DNA of 21,110 nt from a virus, in IMG/VR virus record IMGVR_UViG_3300035179_000352, positions 1 to 21,110 of that record. One strand, 5' to 3'. Numbering within the stretch: the stretch's first letter is position 1; each line of letters opens with the position of its first letter. The notes under the pieces are model-generated. The model was not told the origin of the DNA. It made no database searches and worked only from the letters and a program-made list of their open reading frames with translations. Positions 15,726-21,110 of this stretch are shown here, one piece after another. The position numbers and the translations under genes were made by a program.

Positions 15726-16802
15726 TTAGGGATCAAAACTCTGCACAGTAGGAAATACTTTTTTCAAAGTATCTTTTTCGTAATTCTCTTCCCAAAATCC
15801 ATAAACCTCCATCGTATATAAAACTGAAAATATTCTATCATTTCCTCTTTCTCTTACACTCTCTGCTGATTCTGAAATATTTATAATTTTAACACCAACC
15901 TCAGTAGTCTCACTCATAAAATCAAAATCAACATTTAATGTAGGAGGATATGTTATTGCTTCTTTTCTTTTTAAATCTGCATGTTTTAAAGCATTCAAAT
16001 ACATAAAAACAATATTTTTTACAGAACGCATACTATGAATATCTTTTGCTTCAATTCTAAATATTAAATTTGACTTAATTCCTCCTCCTAACCTTATATA
16101 AACTGGACCTTGAGCTACTGCTAAAAGAGTGGAGCTAGATGATAAACTCCAAGCTCCTACTCCATATTTAGTAGCTAAATAAGGATAAGGAGTTAAAGTA
16201 GTATCTGGATTTGTATCTTTTGCAACATAATATATACAATCACTTGGCGCTTCTAAAGTTAAAAAATACAACTGATTTTGTAACAAAGTAATTTGTGGAT
16301 ATAACTCACACCACTTCCATACAAAATCAGAATCTTCAAAAGCATCTATAGTTCCAGAAGCAATTGCAGCCCCTGGTAAACTTCCACTTGCCAAAGATAA
16401 ATTTAAAGTTATATCTCCATTTAATCTACTTGCATATTTTAAAGCAATTCCTACATCTCTTAATTTTAAATCTTCTCCAATTTTTATTCCAAACGCTCGT
16501 TTATATCCATTACCTAAAATTTCATAAGATAAAGGCTGAGACCCAAATCTTTCACTTATCCATAAATTATCTATTCTATCATTTATTGCCCAAGGGTCAC
16601 CAGCACCAGGTCCTCCTTCAATTGAAATATAAGGATAATTTTCAGGCTCCCTCGGTAAATGATCATAAACTTGAGGGATGTTTCCTTCAGTTAATTCAAC
16701 TATTTCTTGATCTTCGTTCACCCAGGAGATGTTTTGAGCAAATATTTTCCGAAATGATTTAGCCAAATAATCGATTACATCTTTTGTTTGCAAATATTTC
16801 AC
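15726..16802 (-). CDS. Tail terminator-like protein with inserted beta-sandwich domain
   Basis: 358 residues from GTG, seven bases after AAAGGAG; the SD overlaps the previous stop (TAAAGGAG). The N-terminal ~70 residues (helix 'DVIDYLAKSFRKIF', strand 'YPYISIEGG') and residues ~245-350 ('LIFRIEAKDIHSMRSVKNIV', 'GVKIINISESAESVRERGND', 'FSVLYTMEVYGFWEE') together look like one tail-terminator-type fold split in two. Between them, about 85-240, lies an independent beta-sandwich: 'KLRDVGIALKYASRLNGDIT', 'LNLSLASGSLPGAAIASG', 'LLQNQLYFLTLEAPSDC' and 'GAWSLSSSSTLLA'. This order (mild hydrophobic strands, sGslPGa.iasg, l..n..Yfltl, W) resembles choice-of-anchor-type exosurface domains. The terminator call rests mainly on position just before the sheath gene. 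Confidence 0.6.
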   Translation of the reverse strand: MKYLQTKDVIDYLAKSFRKIFAQNISWVNEDQEIVELTEGNIPQVYDHLPREPENYPYISIEGGPGAGDPWAINDRIDNLWISERFGSQPLSYEILGNGYKRAFGIKIGEDLKLRDVGIALKYASRLNGDITLNLSLASGSLPGAAIASGTIDAFEDSDFVWKWCELYPQITLLQNQLYFLTLEAPSDCIYYVAKDTNPDTTLTPYPYLATKYGVGAWSLSSSSTLLAVAQGPVYIRLGGGIKSNLIFRIEAKDIHSMRSVKNIVFMYLNALKHADLKRKEAITYPPTLNVDFDFMSETTEVGVKIINISESAESVRERGNDRIFSVLYTMEVYGFWEENYEKDTLKKVFPTVQSFDP

Positions 16803-16813
16803 AAACTTCTCCT

Positions 16814-17692
16814 TTAAAGAGTAATAACTCTCTTATATCTTACATCCGATTTCTCTAATAAGATTGTTTCAAATTCTTGGTGCAAAAAAATTCCTCTCAA
16901 ATATGAATCAGTTTTATTTACGATTTCATAAACTTTACCTATATTATCTCCAATGGTTCCTTTAATAATATCATAATTCTTAATATAAGGTGAAGATAAA
17001 GCCCAATGCTTGTTTTTCTGTTGTTCAACAAGCCCTTCTTTATTTAAAATAATCCTATAATCTGTTTTAGGTACTCTTATTAAAATTGTATCCATTGGAT
17101 TATATTTAGAAGCATCACATTCATATTTAACCCAACCTATAGGAAATCCAGCTCCATAACAAATTTCACAATTCATATCAGGTTGATTAGTAGAATAATC
17201 TACACATTCACATAATACTCTATATGAATAAGTTATAGCCCCTGAAGGAACATATCCAGAATTCAAATAAAGTTTTATTTGTTTTTTTGTAGAAACTCCT
17301 GTCCCTACAATTTCTTCTAAAGCATATTCACTATCATATAACAAATCATTTTTATCAAAAACTCTATTTAATCTAACTCCTCCTTCATATAAAGAAAAAG
17401 ACCCAGAACCATTATTAGTATAACTTCTCAAATCTAGGTGGTTGGAATCTCCAGGACTCCATAAAATTTTCATATACTGAGGAGTTGTTTGATCCCAAGA
17501 TGAAATAGTCCCATTAACTACACTTCCAGAGGTCATTCTTTGATATAAGTAAAAGGGTTCGCCACCTATAAGGATTTGTAAGCTATGATTTGTTTTTATA
17601 TAATCCAAAATTTCTTTATCTAACCCCAATTCGCAGTCACGAAAAAGTTCTTCTCCTGGAAGAAGGGGGTCGCTACTGTTAGTTATAGGCAT
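16814..17692 (-). CDS. Neck/connector protein with zinc-knuckle motif
   Basis: 292 residues. The ATG is seven bases after a GGAG that lies within the homing endonuclease gene, which overlaps it by 14 bases. The N-terminal ~150 residues are strand-rich ('PFYLYQRMTSGSVVNGTISS', 'KQIKLYLNSGYVPSGAITYS'). A probable metal site follows, C161-x-C163-x11-C175-x2-C178, continuing as YGAGF. The C-terminal third ('DTILIRVPKTDYRIILNKEG', 'KVYEIVNKTDSYLRGIFLHQ') looks like a small beta-barrel. The spacing of the metal motif equals that in the gp25-like wedge protein at 718-1629. Position between connector and terminator genes suggests a neck role; no exact family is recognised. Confidence 0.6.
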   Translation of the reverse strand: MPITNSSDPLLPGEELFRDCELGLDKEILDYIKTNHSLQILIGGEPFYLYQRMTSGSVVNGTISSWDQTTPQYMKILWSPGDSNHLDLRSYTNNGSGSFSLYEGGVRLNRVFDKNDLLYDSEYALEEIVGTGVSTKKQIKLYLNSGYVPSGAITYSYRVLCECVDYSTNQPDMNCEICYGAGFPIGWVKYECDASKYNPMDTILIRVPKTDYRIILNKEGLVEQQKNKHWALSSPYIKNYDIIKGTIGDNIGKVYEIVNKTDSYLRGIFLHQEFETILLEKSDVRYKRVITL

Positions 17693-18563
17693 TAGTTAAC
17701 TCCATTAAATAATCCTGCTCATCTATTACTGATAACAATATCTGAAAATAGTTTGTCCATTTTTTTCTATCTTTATTAACTTTTCCATTACATACATTAC
17801 ATAATGTAATCAAATTATATTCTTCACAATTTTGTTTGTCGTGGTCAATATGATGACAATGTAAAGAATCTCCATACTTTTCTTTATGTTCCTTATTTGT
17901 TAAAAAACATAATTGGCAAACATTTCCATCTCTTTCACGAATTCTTCTCTTTAATTTCGAATCAAATTTAAAACCATAAGGTAGATAAGAAATACCACCA
18001 CGATAGTTTGGGCTATTTTCTCCAGATAAAGAATCAATCCATCTTTTTCTATCCCCAGGGTCTCTATTAGCCATGCCTTTCTTTATATTTTCTCTACCTT
18101 CTGAAGTATGCTGTTGATCTTTCATTGGAGATGGTTTACCTTTACGAGCTTTACTACATTTTTCATAAAGTGAAGGGTCATTCTCAAAAGCTTTTTTCAT
18201 AGAATCACTTATTTGTTGTTTTATTTCAGCAGCTTTTTCAGTTCCAAATTCCTCTTCCATAGTTAAATTTTTATTTCGAGGAATAAGACCCTTTCGGGCA
18301 TTGGAACTATTTCTAACTCCTTCACTTGTTTCTTTAGTAAGCCCTTTACTCCATCCACACTTCTTTCTTATTTCAGGATCTTTCATTACTTCTTTCATTT
18401 TCAATTTCCAACTTTCACCCTTTGGCTTTGTTGAAAATATTTCTCGAAGTTGATTTCCATCTTCATCTATAATACCAAAATACCAACGATCATAATGAAG
18501 ACGACAAAATCCACGTGCAAGGTATTTTTTATTACAACCTTTTATTTTGCAAACTTTACTCAT
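17679..18563 (-). CDS. HNH homing endonuclease
   Basis: 294 residues from the ATG at 18563 (a TTG codon directly before it is a less likely start). The upstream SD is weak (AGTGAG), unlike the structural genes around it. An N-terminal zinc finger C5-x4-C10-x9-C20-x2-H23 is followed by NUMOD3-like segments ('NARKGLIPRN', 'KARKGKPSPMKDQQHTSEGR', 'SLSGENSPNYRGG'). The nuclease is a classical HNH domain: C216-x2-C219, 'LHCHHIDHDKQN' (H237, H238), 'EYNLITLCNVCN' (N250, C255, C258). The gene sits between two neck genes; its last codons overlap the start of the next gene and contain that gene's SD, so it is a freestanding mobile gene fitted into an operon junction. Confidence 0.9.
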   Translation of the reverse strand: MSKVCKIKGCNKKYLARGFCRLHYDRWYFGIIDEDGNQLREIFSTKPKGESWKLKMKEVMKDPEIRKKCGWSKGLTKETSEGVRNSSNARKGLIPRNKNLTMEEEFGTEKAAEIKQQISDSMKKAFENDPSLYEKCSKARKGKPSPMKDQQHTSEGRENIKKGMANRDPGDRKRWIDSLSGENSPNYRGGISYLPYGFKFDSKLKRRIRERDGNVCQLCFLTNKEHKEKYGDSLHCHHIDHDKQNCEEYNLITLCNVCNGKVNKDRKKWTNYFQILLSVIDEQDYLMELTNAYN

Positions 18564-18584
18564 CAAAATCTCACTTTTTAAATA

Positions 18585-19373
18585 TTACTGACTGCCTGCA
18601 AATTTGCTACAACCCCTGAGGGCTCGACTGAGCGATCGAGGAAAACCAACTGTGCTGCTAAACAATCCTCTCATACCCACGTGATTAAATGCATACATCT
18701 GTTTTACTTTTCTTATTCTCTCTTGATATGCTGAAGCTAAAGATGAATAAATTGATAAATATTTTCCGGATCTATCTCTGGTAATACTTATACCGTTATC
18801 ACTATATGCAAAATGCTTTCCAGCTTCTAATATTTCCATACCAATTAAAGCATGAATGATTGCCCCCATTTCAATTTCTCTATAATAAACAGTAGGAAGA
18901 GTTTTAAAACTAAACGCTGTTACCAAAGGAGGCTCGGCATTAAACCAATCCAATCCATTTTGTAGAAAATCTAACATTTCTCTATCACTTAAATATTTAT
19001 TTCTATATCCCCCGGCATCTAAATGCATATATAATTTAGATCGCATTGCATCTAATAAAGCGCCTTCAACAATAGCTTCTGATGGATCTTTTAATTTACA
19101 AATATTAGGAACATCTTGAGTAGTATATACTCCATTAATCCATCCAGACCACCATGCACCATAATATCCATAATCCCAACTTGCATTAGGAGTTATTGGA
19201 TAGTAATATATTCCTGTAGAATCATGAATACCTACTCCTGAAGCAATTTTTAAGGTTCCGTCTTGATACATAATCTTTACAGTTACGGACCCAGAGGCAT
19301 CTATTAAATTAAAATTATTATCTTTAAATTCTGCCCAAAGTCTTTCTGCTTGACCTCTAAATATAAATTGCAT
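18585..19373 (-). CDS. Head-tail connector-like protein with N-terminal beta-sandwich
   Basis: 262 residues, ATG seven bases after AAAGGA. The first ~95 residues look like an Ig-like or BppU-like beta-sandwich: 'GQAERLWAEFKDNNFNLIDA', 'VTVKIMYQDGTLKIASGVGI' and 'STGIYYYPITPNASWDYGYY' then 'GAWWSGWING'. Residues ~100-235 are helical: 'SEAIVEGALLDAMRSKLYMH', 'DREMLDFLQNGLDWFN', 'EMGAIIHALIGMEILEAGKH', ending in 'YQERIRKVKQMYAFNHVGMR'. That half resembles gp6-like adaptor or neck proteins. The start of the neck gene cluster is a fitting place for such a protein. Family assignment is tentative; the beta-sandwich is probably an exposed decoration. Confidence 0.55.
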   Translation of the reverse strand: MQFIFRGQAERLWAEFKDNNFNLIDASGSVTVKIMYQDGTLKIASGVGIHDSTGIYYYPITPNASWDYGYYGAWWSGWINGVYTTQDVPNICKLKDPSEAIVEGALLDAMRSKLYMHLDAGGYRNKYLSDREMLDFLQNGLDWFNAEPPLVTAFSFKTLPTVYYREIEMGAIIHALIGMEILEAGKHFAYSDNGISITRDRSGKYLSIYSSLASAYQERIRKVKQMYAFNHVGMRGLFSSTVGFPRSLSRALRGCSKFAGSQ

Positions 19374-19383
19374 GAATTATCCT

Positions 19384-21110
19384 TTAATTTATATTTTGAT
19401 TTTTCTTACCATCTGTCGAATCAATGTATCCTTCATTTTCTTTTGTTTGTATATAATTTTCATCACCTAACGTAGACTGAATATTTCCTTCTTCTTTTCC
19501 TGACTGAATAGAACCTTCTTCACCTCTTGTAGATTGAATAAAAGGTTTTTCTCCTTTGCTATCAATCTGTCCTTGACCTTTACCTCCTATAAAAGCATTT
19601 GAAGTTATAACTTGTTGAATTCTTCCAACAATAATATTTGTATCAGATGTAATTAACTGTTGAAGGGTTACAAAATAAATATAAGCATCAGAAGTAATTA
19701 CTTGCTGATTATTTAAAACTTCAATATTAGCATCAGATGTAATTACTTGTTGAAGGGTTGCAAAATAAATATAAGCATCTGAAACAATTATCTGTTGATT
19801 ATTTAAAACTTTAACATTAACATCAGATATAAGTATCTGCTGGATATTTGGAATTACTACATTAGCATCAGAAACAATTATTTGCTGATTACTAGGAATT
19901 ACAACATTGGAATCAGATATAATCTGTTGTTGAACATTATATTTTAAAACATTAGCATCAGATGTAAGTATCTGTTGTTGTAAAATTATTACATTGGAAT
20001 CAGATGTAATTGTTTGTTGTTTATTAAGAATTACTACATTAGCATCTGAAGTAATTAATTGTTGTCCTAGTAATATAATATAAGCATCAGATGTAATTAT
20101 TTTTTGAGTTGTAGCAAAAATATCAGCATCAGAAGTAAGAGTCTGTTGTTTATTTAAAATTACTACATTAGTATCAGATTCTATCGTTTGCTGAATATTT
20201 AAAGTTTTAATATTAGCATCTGAAGTAATTACCTGTTGAATATTTAAAACTTTAATATCAGCATCAGATACAATAATTTGCTGCCTACTTATAGATACAA
20301 CATTACTATCAGAAGTAATTAATTGTTGTTGCTGAGGAATTATTACATTAGCATCTGAAATAATTATTTGCTGATGCTCTAAAGTTTTAACATTGGCATC
20401 TGACTCTATAGTCTGCTGCTTGTTTAAAACTTCAATATTAGCATCAGATATAAGTAGTTGCTGTTTATTTACAACTACAACATTAGTATCTGAAATAATT
20501 GTTTGTTGATGGCCTAAAGTTTTAACGTTAGAATCAGATTCTATAGTCTGCTGCTTGTTTAAAACTTCAATATTAGCATCAGATACAATTATCTTTTGTA
20601 TATTCTGTTTAAAAATATTAGCATCTGATATAATGATTTGTTGATTATCAAGAATTACTACACTAGCATCAGATTTTATTACCTGCTGTGTGTTCCTTCT
20701 TAAAATATCTGCATCAGATGTAATTAATTGACGTACAAACAATTTTGAAATACTTGCATCTGATATAATTAACTGCTGTGTGTTCCTTCTTAAAATATCT
20801 GCATCAGAAACAATTATTTGTTGTTGGTCTAAAGTCTTAACATTAGCATCAGATAATATAGTCTGCTGAATGCTTAAAGTCTTAACATTAGCATCAGATA
20901 CAATTATCTGCTGATTACTAGGAATTAAAACATTAGCATCAGATACAATTATTTGTTGATTATCAGTTTCAACTACATTAGCATCAGAAGTAATTATCTG
21001 TTGTATATTCTGTTTTAAAATATTAGTATCAGATGTAATTGTTTGTTGTTTATTAAGAACTACTACATTAGCATCTGATAATATCGTTTGCTGTTTATTA
21101 GAAATTAAAA
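19384..21110 (-). CDS. Long 15-residue-repeat fibre-like protein (5' end outside window)
   Basis: The frame is open from the window edge to the TAA at 19384-19386, giving 574 visible residues. A TTG at 20742 could be mistaken for the start, but eight more repeat units lie upstream of it in the same frame. At least 34 units of a 15-residue repeat are visible, consensus QQ-x-I-x-S-D-A-N-V-x-V-L-N-x, with I/V alternating around an almost invariant SD pair and a nearly invariant QQ. The C-terminal ~65 residues change to a different, charged repeat of 9-10 residues (IQSTRGEEGS, IQSGKEEGN, IQSTLGDENY, IQTKENEGY, IDSTDGKKNQ). There is no signal peptide or membrane segment. Strand-turn repeats of this length could form a beta-solenoid or a trimeric beta-spiral shaft. 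A virion fibre is inferred; no known family is recognised. Confidence 0.75.
   Translation of the reverse strand, partial: LISNKQQTILSDANVVVLNKQQTITSDTNILKQNIQQIITSDANVVETDNQQIIVSDANVLIPSNQQIIVSDANVKTLSIQQTILSDANVKTLDQQQIIVSDADILRRNTQQLIISDASISKLFVRQLITSDADILRRNTQQVIKSDASVVILDNQQIIISDANIFKQNIQKIIVSDANIEVLNKQQTIESDSNVKTLGHQQTIISDTNVVVVNKQQLLISDANIEVLNKQQTIESDANVKTLEHQQIIISDANVIIPQQQQLITSDSNVVSISRQQIIVSDADIKVLNIQQVITSDANIKTLNIQQTIESDTNVVILNKQQTLTSDADIFATTQKIITSDAYIILLGQQLITSDANVVILNKQQTITSDSNVIILQQQILTSDANVLKYNVQQQIISDSNVVIPSNQQIIVSDANVVIPNIQQILISDVNVKVLNNQQIIVSDAYIYFATLQQVITSDANIEVLNNQQVITSDAYIYFVTLQQLITSDTNIIVGRIQQVITSNAFIGGKGQGQIDSKGEKPFIQSTRGEEGSIQSGKEEGNIQSTLGDENYIQTKENEGYIDSTDGKKNQNIN
19586..21110 (-). 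repeat. Tandem array of about 45-bp coding repeats
   Basis: Around 34 in-frame units, nearly all 45 bp with a few of 42 bp, share the plus-strand core ttagcatcagatrtaatta followed by a ttgttg tract. Units are not identical, but multi-unit blocks are: a 46-bp identity at 20405-20450 and 20540-20585 (135 bp apart, three units) and a 36-bp identity at 20683-20718 and 20773-20808 (90 bp apart, two units). A near-identical two-unit block lies around 19650-19810. The array continues beyond the window edge. Confidence 0.93.

Noticed and set aside
20740-20742. TTG as the start of the repeat protein
   Set aside because: Eight further in-frame repeat units lie upstream to the window edge, and there is no ribosome site before this codon.
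19586-21110. CRISPR-like array of ~45-bp repeats
   Set aside because: Repeat and variable parts together keep one open reading frame with whole-codon unit lengths, and units vary at synonymous and replacement sites; there are no constant repeats with unique spacers.
1-21110. Stop-codon reassignment, as in some large gut phages
   Set aside because: TAA, TAG and TGA all end genes at positions fitting the next gene's ribosome site, and no conserved domain runs through a stop codon.
1-21110. tRNA genes
   Set aside because: No cloverleaf or T-loop GTTCGA-type sequence with matching stems was noticed in the short gaps.

Overview
This window is a stretch of the late structural module of a tailed phage with a contractile tail (myovirus morphology) or of a closely related prophage. 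Every convincing gene lies on the minus strand, so the natural reading direction is from base 21110 down to base 1. The DNA is A+T rich, genes are packed with 4-50 base gaps or short overlaps, almost every start has a good GGAG-type ribosome binding site, and TAA, TAG and TGA are all used as ordinary stops. Gene content (sheath, tube, tape measure, hub, spike, gp25-like wedge, baseplate J) points to a large myophage. The host cannot be read from the sequence.

Layout in transcription order: (a) 21110-19384, the 3' part of a long fibre-like protein made of at least 34 copies of a 15-residue repeat (consensus QQxIxSDANVxVLNx), running off the window at its 5' end; (b) 19373-15726, neck and connector genes (262, 292 and 358 residues), interrupted by an HNH homing endonuclease; (c) 15678-12759, tail sheath and tail tube, separated by a Vsr-like homing endonuclease; (d) 12730-11172, two probable tail assembly chaperone genes and a small membrane protein, with an intrinsic-terminator hairpin between the two chaperone genes and a candidate promoter before the membrane protein; (e) 11072-9105, tape measure, preceded by a second terminator hairpin; (f) 9086-4257, baseplate hub-side genes: a tube-initiator-like protein, a gp27-like hub carrying a degenerate M23 peptidase domain, a gpV/gp5-like spike, and a small helical protein; (g) 4246-718, two gp25-like baseplate wedge genes, one fused to a right-handed beta-helix and the other carrying the 15-residue repeats, with a stand-alone beta-helix gene between them; (h) 705-1, the start of baseplate J (gp6/gp47 family), cut by the window edge.

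Together these genes build the neck, sheathed tube and baseplate. The most unusual theme is decoration: domains that look like adhesins or sugar-binding modules are fused to or inserted into core tail parts (terminator, connector, baseplate wedge). One short repeat family occurs both in the large fibre-like protein upstream of the neck genes and inside a baseplate wedge protein at the other end of the operon. Comparison of the two wedge genes shows exactly where that block was inserted, and that the host gene was split into two reading frames.
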